The notes under the pieces: model-generated
What the model saw: only the letters and a program-made list of their open reading frames with translations
Database searches by the model: none
What the model was told of the DNA's origin: nothing
Shown here: in pieces, positions 41,746-49,486 of the stretch
Position numbering within the stretch: position 1 is the first letter of the stretch
Layout of the letters: every line of letters begins with the position of its first letter
Assembly: GCF_029893805.1 (NCBI RefSeq)
Contig: NZ_JARXYP010000002.1
Span: 5,394,001 to 5,458,000, forward strand
DNA length: 64,000 nucleotides
Reading direction: 5' to 3'
From: Streptomyces sp. SAI-135
GTDB lineage: Bacteria > Actinomycetota > Actinomycetes > Streptomycetales > Streptomycetaceae
Made by a program: the position numbers and the translations under genes

Positions 41746-43304
41746 GCACCCTCGCCGCCACGGCCCAGCCACTGGCCACGTCGGCGCAGCCGCTGACCGC
41801 GACGGCCGCGAACCTCGTCCAGTCCGTCGACTGGCTCGCGATCGCCCCGCCGACCCTCGCGGCGGTCGTCGGACTCGTCGTCCTCGTCGCCGACCTGTTC
41901 GTCGGTGAGCAGAAGAAGGCCCTGCTCGGGTGGTTCTCGGTCGCGGGCCTGGCCGCCTCCGTGCTCCTGCTGCTGCCCCTCCTCGACGGCGACCGCAGCA
42001 CGTTCTGCCTGACCGGGGACGGCGGCGTCTGCAGCTACACGGCCGACCGCTTCACCCTCGTCATCCAGTTCCTGGTCCTCGGCGGCGCCCTGGTGGCCGC
42101 CCTCCTGTCGGTCACCACCCTCAAGGACGCCGACAGGAGACTCCCCGAAGGGGAGTACTGGTTCCTGCTGCTCTCCTCGGCCGCCGGCGCCGCCCTCCTG
42201 CCGGCCTCCCGCGACCTGGCGACCCTGATCGTCGCCCTGGAAGTCGCCTCCCTGCCCGCCTTCGCCCTCGTCGGCATCAGGCACGGCGACAGGAAGTCCT
42301 CCGAGGCGGCCCTGAAGTTCTTCCTGTCCTCGGTCACCGCGACCGCGGTGAGCCTCATGGGCATCAGCTTCGTGTACGCCTCCACCGGCACCCTCTACCT
42401 CACCCAGGTCGCCGAACGCATCCAGCACGTCGACGGACAGCTCCACACCCTCGCCCAGACCGGCGTCGTCCTCACCCTGGTCGGCTTCGCCTTCAAGACG
42501 GCCGCCGTCCCCTTCCACTTCTGGGTGCCCGACACCTACGCGGGCGCGCCTCTCCCGATCGCCGCCTACTTGTCGGTCGTCGGCAAGGCGGTCGGCTTCT
42601 CCGGTCTGATCCTCGTCACCGTCGTCGCGCTGCCCTCCTACGCCGACGTCTGGGGCCCGGCGCTCGTCGCGCTGGCCGCCCTCACCATGACCGTCGGCAA
42701 TGTCGGCGCCCTCCGCCAGCAGGCCACGCGCGCGTACAGCGCGGTACGGCTGCTCGCCTGGTCCTCCGTGGGCCAGGCCGGCTACCTCCTCGTGCCGATC
42801 GCCGCCGCCGCGTACTCCGACGACGCGGAGCGGTCCGTCGGCTCCACCGTCGCCTACGCCCTCATGTACGCCGCCGTGAACCTCGGCGCCTTCGCGGTGG
42901 CCGCGCTGGTGGGCCGTACGAAGGCCGCCAACCGCATCTCCGACTACCGCGGCCTCTACGCGAGCAACCCGATCGCCGCGCTCCTCCTGGCCTTCTTCCT
43001 GCTCTGCCTCGCAGGGCTGCCGCCGGGCATCATCGGCCTGTTCGCCAAGGTCACCGTCTTCTCGGCAGCCGTGGACGCGGGCCTGGGCTGGCTCGCCGTG
43101 GTCATGGCCGTCAACGTCGTGATCGCGCTGTTCTACTACCTCCAGTGGACGACGCTGCTGTTCCGGGCTCCCGAGGGCGAACCCGCCGCGCACCGCGTGC
43201 CCGCCCCTGTCACCGTTGCGCTCGCCCTGACCGGTGTCCTCGGCCTCGCCCTCTCGGGGGCACCCCAACTGGTGCTGCGCTTCACCGACACCGGACTCTT
43301 CTGA
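41742..43304 (+). CDS. nuoN: Complex I subunit NuoN
   Basis: 520 residues from ATG 41742 (4-bp overlap with nuoM). It is an antiporter-like pump. Conserved: FALVGIRHGDRKSSEAALKF, GFAFKTAAVPFHFWVPDTYA, VRLLAWSSVGQAGYLLVPIA and LCLAGLPPGIIGLFAKVTVF. The first 30 residues are an Ala/Thr-rich extension. It ends the operon; the next gene, htpX, lies 213 bp away. Confidence 0.95.
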   Translation: MSTLAATAQPLATSAQPLTATAANLVQSVDWLAIAPPTLAAVVGLVVLVADLFVGEQKKALLGWFSVAGLAASVLLLLPLLDGDRSTFCLTGDGGVCSYTADRFTLVIQFLVLGGALVAALLSVTTLKDADRRLPEGEYWFLLLSSAAGAALLPASRDLATLIVALEVASLPAFALVGIRHGDRKSSEAALKFFLSSVTATAVSLMGISFVYASTGTLYLTQVAERIQHVDGQLHTLAQTGVVLTLVGFAFKTAAVPFHFWVPDTYAGAPLPIAAYLSVVGKAVGFSGLILVTVVALPSYADVWGPALVALAALTMTVGNVGALRQQATRAYSAVRLLAWSSVGQAGYLLVPIAAAAYSDDAERSVGSTVAYALMYAAVNLGAFAVAALVGRTKAANRISDYRGLYASNPIAALLLAFFLLCLAGLPPGIIGLFAKVTVFSAAVDAGLGWLAVVMAVNVVIALFYYLQWTTLLFRAPEGEPAAHRVPAPVTVALALTGVLGLALSGAPQLVLRFTDTGLF

Positions 43305-43517
43305 CCCGGCCCTTCCCGCACCCGAGCCGCCCCTTTCGGGCCGTCACCCGGACGGCCCACCTGGGCATCCGTGCGCACAAGGGAACTAGTGGCCCTCGCC
43401 TGGCGTTGAGCAAGACGGGAAGGTCCACTGGACGTACATCACGGACCGGTGGCATCGGAAGACATCGGAGACCAGCAAGCAAAGGGTTCCCCTGCTGCAC
43501 CACTTGGAGGGCGTACC

Positions 43518-44381
43518 GTGCACCGCCGGCACAACGGGCTCAGGACCGCAGTCCTCCTCGGGGGACTGTCCGCACTCATCATCGTCATCGGCAGCTTCTT
43601 CGGCCGCATGGGGCTGGTCGTGGCCGTCCTGATCGCGCTGGGCACCAACGCGTACGCGTACTGGAACAGCGACAAGCTGGCTCTACGCGCGATGCGTGCC
43701 CGCCCGGTGAGCGAGTTCGAGGCACCGGCGCTGTACCGCATGGTCCGCGAACTCTCCACTCAGGCCCGTCAGCCCATGCCGCGCCTGTACATCTCGCCGA
43801 CCGAGGCACCCAACGCGTTCGCCACCGGCCGCAACCCGCGCAATGCCGCCGTGTGCTGCACCGACGGCATCCTGCGCATGCTGGACGAGCGCGAACTGCG
43901 CGGCGTCATCGGCCACGAGCTGAGCCACGTCTACAACCGCGACATCCTGATCTCGTCGGTCGCCGGCGCCCTCGCCTCCGTGATCATGTTCCTGGTCAAC
44001 TTCGCCTGGCTGATCCCGATCGGCCGCTCCGACGACGATGACGGCCCCGGCCTCCTCGGCATGCTGATGATCATGATCCTCGGGCCGCTGGCGGCCAGCC
44101 TCATCCAGCTGGCCATCAGCCGCTCCAGGGAGTACGAGGCGGACGCGTCCGGCGCCCAGCTCACCGGCGACCCCCTCGCGCTCGCCGGCGCGCTGCGCAA
44201 GCTCGAAATGGGCACCAAGCAACTGCCGTTGCCGCCCGAGCCGCGCATCGAGACCGCGAGCCACATGATGATCGCCAACCCGTTCCGCCCTGGCCAGGGA
44301 CTGTCCAAGATGTTCTCGACGCACCCGCCGATGGCGGAGCGCATCGCCCGTCTCGAGAAGATGGCAGGTCGCCCCCAGTGA
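43518..44381 (+). CDS. htpX: Membrane zinc metalloprotease HtpX
   Basis: 287 residues from GTG 43518, with GGAGG 7 bases upstream. The zinc site is HELSH (133-137) in GVIGHELSHVYNRD, with the downstream Glu in SREYEADASG. There are two N-terminal and two central membrane segments. It degrades misfolded membrane proteins during envelope stress. A YccF gene overlaps its stop by 4 bp, so they are co-translated. Confidence 0.94.
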   Translation: MHRRHNGLRTAVLLGGLSALIIVIGSFFGRMGLVVAVLIALGTNAYAYWNSDKLALRAMRARPVSEFEAPALYRMVRELSTQARQPMPRLYISPTEAPNAFATGRNPRNAAVCCTDGILRMLDERELRGVIGHELSHVYNRDILISSVAGALASVIMFLVNFAWLIPIGRSDDDDGPGLLGMLMIMILGPLAASLIQLAISRSREYEADASGAQLTGDPLALAGALRKLEMGTKQLPLPPEPRIETASHMMIANPFRPGQGLSKMFSTHPPMAERIARLEKMAGRPQ

Positions 44382-44770
44382 AAACGATCCTGAACGTCAT
44401 TTGGCTCGTCCTGAGCGGGTTCTGGCTGTTCCTCGCCTACCTGGCCGCGGGCGTGCTGCTCTGCATCACGATCATCGGCATCCCGTTCGGCATAGCGGCC
44501 TTCCGCATCGGCGTCTACGCCCTGTGGCCCTTCGGGTACACCACGGTCGAGCGCCGCGACGCGGGCGCCCCCTCCTGCCTCGGCAACGTCCTGTGGCTGG
44601 TCCTAGCCGGCTGGTGGCTGGCCCTGGGCCACATCGCCACGGGCCTCGTCCTGTGCATCACGATCATCGGCATCCCGTTCGGCATCGCCAACTTCAAGCT
44701 GATCCCCGTGTCCCTGTTCCCCCTGGGCCGCGAGATCGTCCCCACGGACGAGCCGTTCGCGACCCGCTGA
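44378..44770 (+). CDS. YccF family membrane protein
   Basis: 130 residues from GTG 44378. There is an internal duplication: each half has LWLVLSGFWLFL or LWLVLAGWWLAL, then the near-identical LLCITIIGIPFGIAAF / VLCITIIGIPFGIANF. Four membrane segments are expected. It is translationally coupled to htpX, so a role in membrane quality control is plausible but unproven. Confidence 0.9.
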   Translation: MKTILNVIWLVLSGFWLFLAYLAAGVLLCITIIGIPFGIAAFRIGVYALWPFGYTTVERRDAGAPSCLGNVLWLVLAGWWLALGHIATGLVLCITIIGIPFGIANFKLIPVSLFPLGREIVPTDEPFATR

Positions 44771-44812
44771 CCGACGGTCCGGGGGGCGCTCGACGACCGC
44801 TCCGGGCCGGGG

Positions 44813-44839
44813 TTTTCCACAACTCGAAGGTTGTCCACA
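44813..44839 (+). promoter_or_regulatory. Paired DnaA-box-like sequences
   Basis: TTTTCCACA (44813-44821) and TTGTCCACA (44831-44839) match the Streptomyces DnaA-box consensus. They also form an ACAAC...GTTGT inverted repeat. They lie 40-65 bases before the SMI1/KNR4 gene. Confidence 0.5.
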
Positions 44840-44879
44840 GGTCTGCCCCGCTGTCAGTGCCGCCCTGCATCATGAATGC

Positions 44880-45449
44880 ATGACCGAGAGCGAGCAGTTG
44901 CTGGCACGGGTGGCGGACAAGGCCCGCACCACCCGTCCGTGGGGCTGGACCTCCCTCCCCGAGCCGGTGGACCCGGCCACCCTGGCCCGCGCCGAGGCCG
45001 CGCTGGGCTTCCGCCTGTCCCCGCTGCTCGCCGAGCTCTACCTGCGGATAGGCGACGGCGGATTCGGCCCGGAGTACGGCCTGTTGCCCCTGCTCGACAG
45101 CGCCCCGGCCGGCGAGCCCGCAGCCGTCGTGCAGTACCTGGCCAACCGCAGGAGCGCCCGCAAGGACCCCGACTGGCCCTGGCCGGAAGGCGTCCTGCCG
45201 ATATCCCACTGGGGCTGCGCGATGTACGCGTGCGTGGACTGCCACAGCCCGGAAGCCACCGTCCTCCTCTTCGAGCCGAACGCCGGTGACCGCGACCACT
45301 CCTGGTTCGTGGACGCCCCCGCCCTCACGGACTGGCTGCAGGCCTGGGTCGACGGCACGGGCTGGTACGAGGAGATGAACGAGGAGCTGGAGATGGCCCC
45401 TTGGGCGGAGTTCCCGATACGCACGGCACCGCCGGCCCACGCGACCTGA
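44880..45449 (+). CDS. SMI1/KNR4 (SUKH) family protein
   Basis: 189 residues. The N-terminal helix leads to the SUKH core: DPATLARAEAALGFRLSPLL then YLRIGDGGFGPEYGLLPL; later WPEGVLPISHWGCAMYACVD and DAPALTDWLQAWVDGTGWYE. Many SUKH proteins are immunity proteins for polymorphic toxins. No toxin gene is adjacent, so this may be an orphan or have a housekeeping role. Paired DnaA-like boxes lie upstream. Confidence 0.88.
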   Translation: MTESEQLLARVADKARTTRPWGWTSLPEPVDPATLARAEAALGFRLSPLLAELYLRIGDGGFGPEYGLLPLLDSAPAGEPAAVVQYLANRRSARKDPDWPWPEGVLPISHWGCAMYACVDCHSPEATVLLFEPNAGDRDHSWFVDAPALTDWLQAWVDGTGWYEEMNEELEMAPWAEFPIRTAPPAHAT

Positions 45450-45476
45450 CGACCCTACGGGCGCCGGCCCGCCGAC

Positions 45477-46721
45477 CTACCGGCCCGCCCACCGCTTCCG
45501 TACGCCGTACGCCACCACCCCGACCGCCAGCACCCCCGCGCCCACGACCACCGACACCCCGGGCAGCGCGAACGCCAGCACCACGCACCCGAGCAGTCCC
45601 ACCACCGGCACCACACGGCTCGCCGGAGCCGAACCGAGCGTCCAGGCCGACGCGTTGGCCACCGCGTAGTACGCGAGCACACCGAAGGAGGAGAAACCGA
45701 TCGCGCCCCGTACGTCCACCGTGGCGGCGAGGACCGCGACCACCGCACCCACGGCCAGCTCGGCCCGGTGCGGCACCTGGAAACGGGGATGCACGGCGGA
45801 GAGCGCGTACGGCAGATGCCGGTCCCGGGCCATCGCCAGCGTCGTGCGGGAGACGCCCAGAATCAGGGCGAGCAGCGAGCCGAGCGCGGCCACGGCGGCA
45901 CCCACCCGCACCACCGGCACGAGTCCGGGCACCCCGGCCGCCCGCACCGCCTCGGTCAGCGGCGCGTCCGCACGGCCCAGGGCGTCGGCGCCCAGCACGG
46001 AAAGGACGGCCACCGCCACACCCGCGTACACCACCAGCGTGATGCCCAGGGCCAGGGGGATCGCGCGGGGGATGGTGCGCGCGGGATCCCGTACCTCCTC
46101 ACCGAGGGTCGCGATACGGGCGTACCCCGCGAACGCGAAGAACAGCAGGCCGGCCGCCTGCAGCACCCCGCCCACACCGCCGGACACGCCGGAATCCAGC
46201 CGCCCGGCCTGCGAGGCCCCGGACCCCAGACACACGACCACCACGGAAGCGAGGACCGCGAGGACCACCGCCACGATCGCCCGGGTCAGCCAGGCGGACT
46301 TCTGAATCCCGCCGTAGTTCACCGCGGTCAGCGCCACCACGGCCGCGACCGCCACGGCATGGGCCTGCCCCGGCCAGACGTACGCACCCACCGTCAGCGC
46401 CATCGCCGCACAGGAGGCCGTCTTCCCGACCACGAACGACCAGCCCGCGAGATAACCCCAGAACGGCCCGAGCCGCTCCCGGCCGTACACATAGGTGCCG
46501 CCGGAGGCCGGGTAGAGGGCGGCCAGGCGCGCCGAGGACGTGGCGTTGCAGTAGGCGACCACGGCGGCGACCGCGAGTCCGAGCAGCAGTCCGGACCCGG
46601 CCGCGCGCGCTGCCGGCCCGAGAGCGGCGAAGATGCCCGCGCCGATCATGGAGCCGAGCCCGATGACGACGGCGTCCCCTACTCCCAGCGTGCGCCGCAG
46701 TTCGGCACCGGAATGCGTCAT
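45477..46721 (-). CDS. APC family amino acid permease
   Basis: 414 residues from the ATG at 46719-46721. About twelve membrane segments; the family start is LGVGDAVVIGLGSMIGAGIF, then LAALYPASGGTYVYGRERLG and FFAFAGYARIATLGEEVRDP. It imports or exchanges amino acids or amines. It is monocistronic, convergent with the SMI1/KNR4 gene and divergent from the GlsB gene. The substrate is unknown. Confidence 0.9.
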   Translation of the reverse strand: MTHSGAELRRTLGVGDAVVIGLGSMIGAGIFAALGPAARAAGSGLLLGLAVAAVVAYCNATSSARLAALYPASGGTYVYGRERLGPFWGYLAGWSFVVGKTASCAAMALTVGAYVWPGQAHAVAVAAVVALTAVNYGGIQKSAWLTRAIVAVVLAVLASVVVVCLGSGASQAGRLDSGVSGGVGGVLQAAGLLFFAFAGYARIATLGEEVRDPARTIPRAIPLALGITLVVYAGVAVAVLSVLGADALGRADAPLTEAVRAAGVPGLVPVVRVGAAVAALGSLLALILGVSRTTLAMARDRHLPYALSAVHPRFQVPHRAELAVGAVVAVLAATVDVRGAIGFSSFGVLAYYAVANASAWTLGSAPASRVVPVVGLLGCVVLAFALPGVSVVVGAGVLAVGVVAYGVRKRWAGR

Positions 46722-46920
46722 GCGCCGAACTCTACGTATCCCGCGCAACCACGGAACGGGGCCCCGACGTCCTCTTCATCAACGCGAGACGAACACCCGA
46801 TCGACGAACACCGCACAGGTACGACGCACGACCCGGAGTGCGAGCGTGCGCCCGGTCCGCGGGACGAAGATCACAGTTCCCGGACAGTGCGGGCACAGCG
46901 TGGAAGGGCAGGTTCAGGGC

Positions 46921-47187
46921 ATGAGCATCATCGGCTGGATCATCCTGGGACTGCTGGCGGGAGCCATCGCCAAGCTCCTGCTGCCGGGCCGCGACCCGGG
47001 CGGCCTGATCGGGACCACCCTGATCGGCGTCGCGGGCGCGTTCATCGGCGGCTGGATATCCGCCCGTTGGCTGGACCACCCGGTCTCCAAGAGCTTCTAC
47101 GACGGACCGACCTGGGCCGCGGCGATCGGTGGCTCCCTCGTGCTCCTGATCGCCTACCGACTCCTCTTCGGCAACTCGCGCGACTGA
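46921..47187 (+). CDS. GlsB/YeaQ/YmgE family membrane protein
   Basis: 88 residues from ATG 46921. Three hydrophobic segments with the family pattern IGWIILGLLAGAIAKLLLPG and GTTLIGVAGAFIGGWISARW. These small proteins are stress-related and of unknown mechanism. Confidence 0.9.
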   Translation: MSIIGWIILGLLAGAIAKLLLPGRDPGGLIGTTLIGVAGAFIGGWISARWLDHPVSKSFYDGPTWAAAIGGSLVLLIAYRLLFGNSRD

Positions 47188-47212
47188 CCTTCGGACCGCA
47201 GCCGGCAGGCGA

Positions 47213-47245
47213 GAAGGGTGGACACCGGCCAGGTGCCCACCCTTC
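47213..47245. terminator. Bidirectional terminator
   Basis: GAAGGGTGG ... CCACCCTTC with 9-bp arms between the convergent GlsB and YajQ genes. Confidence 0.75.
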
Positions 47246-47280
47246 CTCGCGGATCGATGCCGACCGGCGCGATCAGCGGC

Positions 47281-47769
47281 TCACCGGTAGTTCACGAACT
47301 GGATCGCGAAGTCGAAGTCCTTGCCCTTCAGCAGGGCGATGACGGACTGCAGGTCGTCACGGCTCTTCGAGCTGACCCGCAGCTCGTCGCCCTGGACCTG
47401 GGCCTTCACGCCCTTCGGGCCCTCGTCGCGGATGATCTTCGCGACCTTCTTGGCGTTGTCCTGGGAGATGCCCTCCTCGATCGACGCGAAGATCTTGTAC
47501 TCCTTGCCGGAGAGCTGCGGCTCGCCCGCGTCGAGCGCCTTCAGCGAGATCCCGCGCTTGATCAGCTTGGACTGGAAGACGTCGAGGACGGCGTTGACCC
47601 GGTCCTCGGAGTTCGCCTCCATCAGGATCTTGTCACCGGACCACGAGATCGAGGCACCCACGCCCTTGAAGTCGTAGCGCTGGGAGATCTCCTTGGCGGC
47701 CTGGTTGAGGGCGTTGTCGACCTCCTGCCGCTCGACCTTCGAGACGATGTCGAAACTGGAGTCGGCCAT
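47281..47769 (-). CDS. YajQ family nucleotide-binding protein
   Basis: 162 residues, normal length, from the ATG at 47767-47769 (GAGCCACAGGAC before it). Family features: SSFDIVSKVERQEVDNALNQ, EISQRYDFKGVGASISW and the C-terminal DLQSVIALLKGKDFDFAIQF. YajQ proteins bind nucleotides (c-di-GMP in Xanthomonas) and can act in regulation. The longer upstream frame lacks a ribosome site. Confidence 0.93.
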   Translation of the reverse strand: MADSSFDIVSKVERQEVDNALNQAAKEISQRYDFKGVGASISWSGDKILMEANSEDRVNAVLDVFQSKLIKRGISLKALDAGEPQLSGKEYKIFASIEEGISQDNAKKVAKIIRDEGPKGVKAQVQGDELRVSSKSRDDLQSVIALLKGKDFDFAIQFVNYR

Positions 47770-48004
47770 GTCCTGTGGCTCCTTGTATCGGGGTGCGTAT
47801 CGGCCTGCGTACGGATGCGTATCGGCGGGTGTGGGGGCGGTCGCCGAGCCCGGCGTGAACCCGGGCCGCATCCGCCCAAGCCTAGTCACCCCATGCCCTC
47901 CGGGCGCAGATCAATCGGGTGGCGAAGCACCCCTCCGCATCGGGTATTGTTTACGTCGTTGCCACGGAGCACCGCCGAAAGACGGTTCGAAGGGCAGCAA
48001 CCCC

Positions 48005-48086
48005 GGCGGTGTGCCCGAGCGGCCAAAGGGAGCAGACTGTAAATCTGCCGGCTCAGCCTTCCCAGGTTCGAATCCTGGCGCCGCCA
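48005..48086 (+). tRNA. tRNA-Tyr (GTA)
   Basis: 82 bases, class II with a long variable arm. Acceptor GGCGGTG pairs with CGCCGCC; the anticodon loop CTGTAAA gives GTA; the T-arm is CCAGGTTCGAATCCTGG. CCA is not encoded. A terminator follows. Confidence 0.95.
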
Positions 48087-48094
48087 CGCTGAGA

Positions 48095-48142
48095 AAGAGA
48101 CCCCCTCCGAACTGCGGAAACGCGGAACGGAGGGGGTCTCTT
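48095..48142 (+). terminator. Terminator after tRNA-Tyr
   Basis: AAGAGACCCCCTCCG ... CGGAGGGGGTCTCTT, perfect 15-bp arms. Confidence 0.9.
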
Positions 48143-48341
48143 CGTGCTCGGGCGCTCCGGTACCGGGCCGCGCGGTCGGCGCAGGGTGATGTGTCTCACC
48201 GGTGGTGCGGGGGACGCCGTCACCGCTCTGAGGGGACGCGCATCCCCGGCCCAGGTCCCCGCAGCGGTCCCGCTCCGCCCCGTCGGCCCAACCGCTCACT
48301 CCGGACGCACAAACCCCGACCGTGCGGGGCACACTGACTGC

Positions 48342-48554
48342 ATGTCCAGTCGTCGCAGGCTCTGCCCCGAGTGCCGTCGCGAGATCGCCGTCGTCGCCGG
48401 CCGCTTCGCCCGGCACGACCCGCCGGGCGCGCGCGAGAGAGGCGGGCTCGTCTCGTGTTCGGGGTCCCGCAGACAGGCGGAACTCGGGGCGGCGCAGGCG
48501 TCGTTGGACGGGTACGCGGTCCCCGTCGTACCGGGCCAGTTGCCCTTGTTCTAA
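48342..48554 (+). CDS. Small cysteine-containing protein (conserved in Streptomyces)
   Basis: 70 residues from ATG 48342. Begins MSSRRRLCPECRREIAVVAG, with a CPEC half zinc-ribbon and a later single C in GLVSCSGSRR, and ends VPGQLPLF. I recall near-identical small proteins in other Streptomyces genomes. It may bind zinc. No function is known. Confidence 0.7.
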   Translation: MSSRRRLCPECRREIAVVAGRFARHDPPGARERGGLVSCSGSRRQAELGAAQASLDGYAVPVVPGQLPLF

Positions 48555-48745
48555 CGCCCTGGCTGGTTCCGGCCGTGCGAGGGGACACCCCGCCGTGAAC
48601 TGCCGTGCCCAGTACGTCCGTATCGCCTTACGTCCGTACCGCCTCACCTCCGTGCAGCCGCCAGCCGCCAGCCGCCAGCCGTCCGGCGCAGCGGAGCCTT
48701 CCGCGCGGTCGGCGCGCCCTCGGGCGGCACCCCCGGCGGGCATCC

Positions 48746-49402
48746 TCAGTTGCCCGCCACCGACTTCACCGCCACCGACACCGGCGTGGAACCGCTCACC
48801 AGCTCCAGCGTCAGCCCGGCCGTCGCGGGTGTGTCCAGCAGTTCCGCCAGGACGGCCGCCACGTCGTCGCGCGGGATCGGGCCGCGGCCGGTGTGCGCCT
48901 CCAGGCGGACGAGGCCCTTGCCCGCGTCGTCCGTGAGCGCGCCGGGGCGCAGGATCGTCCAGTCCAGGGTGTCCAGGCCACGCACATGCGCGTCGGCCTC
49001 GCCCTTGGCACGCAGGTACACGTCGAAGATCTCGTCACCCTCGTGCCGCGGGTCCGCGCCCATCGAGGACACGATCAGGAAGCGCCGTACGCCCGCCCGG
49101 ACCGCCGCGTCCGCGAACAGCACCGCGGCGGCCTTGTCCACCGTGTCCTTGCGGGACGCGCCGCTGCCGGGGCCCGCGCCCGCCGCGAAGACCGCCGCGT
49201 CCGCGCCCCGCAGTGCCTCCGCCACATCCTCGACCGAGGCCGACTCCAGGTCCAGCACGACCGGTTCGGCACCGGCGTCCCGCAGGTCGTCGCCCTGTTC
49301 CGGGCGGCGGATGATCCCCGCGACCTCGTCCCCGCGCGCGGCGAGCAGCCGCTCCAGCCGCAACGCGATCTGACCATGACCACCAGCGATGACAATGCGC
49401 AT
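48746..49402 (-). CDS. NAD(P)-binding SDR/NmrA-like protein
   Basis: 218 residues from the ATG at 49400-49402. The Rossmann motif is MRIVIAGGHGQIALRLERLL; later VRRFLIVSSMGADPRHEGDE and LDWTILRPGALTDDAGKG are typical of the atypical SDR group (YwnB/HscARG-like). It could be a reductase or an NADPH sensor. A neighbouring amidohydrolase gene upstream on the same strand, 84 bp away, may be co-transcribed. Confidence 0.88.
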   Translation of the reverse strand: MRIVIAGGHGQIALRLERLLAARGDEVAGIIRRPEQGDDLRDAGAEPVVLDLESASVEDVAEALRGADAAVFAAGAGPGSGASRKDTVDKAAAVLFADAAVRAGVRRFLIVSSMGADPRHEGDEIFDVYLRAKGEADAHVRGLDTLDWTILRPGALTDDAGKGLVRLEAHTGRGPIPRDDVAAVLAELLDTPATAGLTLELVSGSTPVSVAVKSVAGN

Positions 49403-49486
49403 GCCTTCGACCGTACGCCGGAACGCCCGCGAACGCCGTGTCGGAAGAGGACCATGAGGCACGGTGACCCACCCCGGACGCCTCCC

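Noticed and set aside
39235..41772. An 845-codon open frame on the minus strand across nuoL and nuoM
   Set aside because: It is a mirror of real coding sequence in GC-rich DNA. nuoL and nuoM on the plus strand have full family homology; the antisense product is low-complexity Gly/Arg/Glu.
44813..44839. DnaA-like boxes as a replication origin
   Set aside because: Only two boxes, no dnaA or dnaN nearby; the chromosomal origin in Streptomyces has many boxes.
44880..45449. A toxin-immunity locus at the SMI1/KNR4 gene
   Set aside because: No polymorphic toxin, secretion marker or RHS-like gene is adjacent; the neighbours are htpX/yccF and a permease.
48005..48086. tRNA-Tyr as an integration site of a mobile element
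   Set aside because: No integrase, no repeated tRNA end and no foreign-looking genes on either side.
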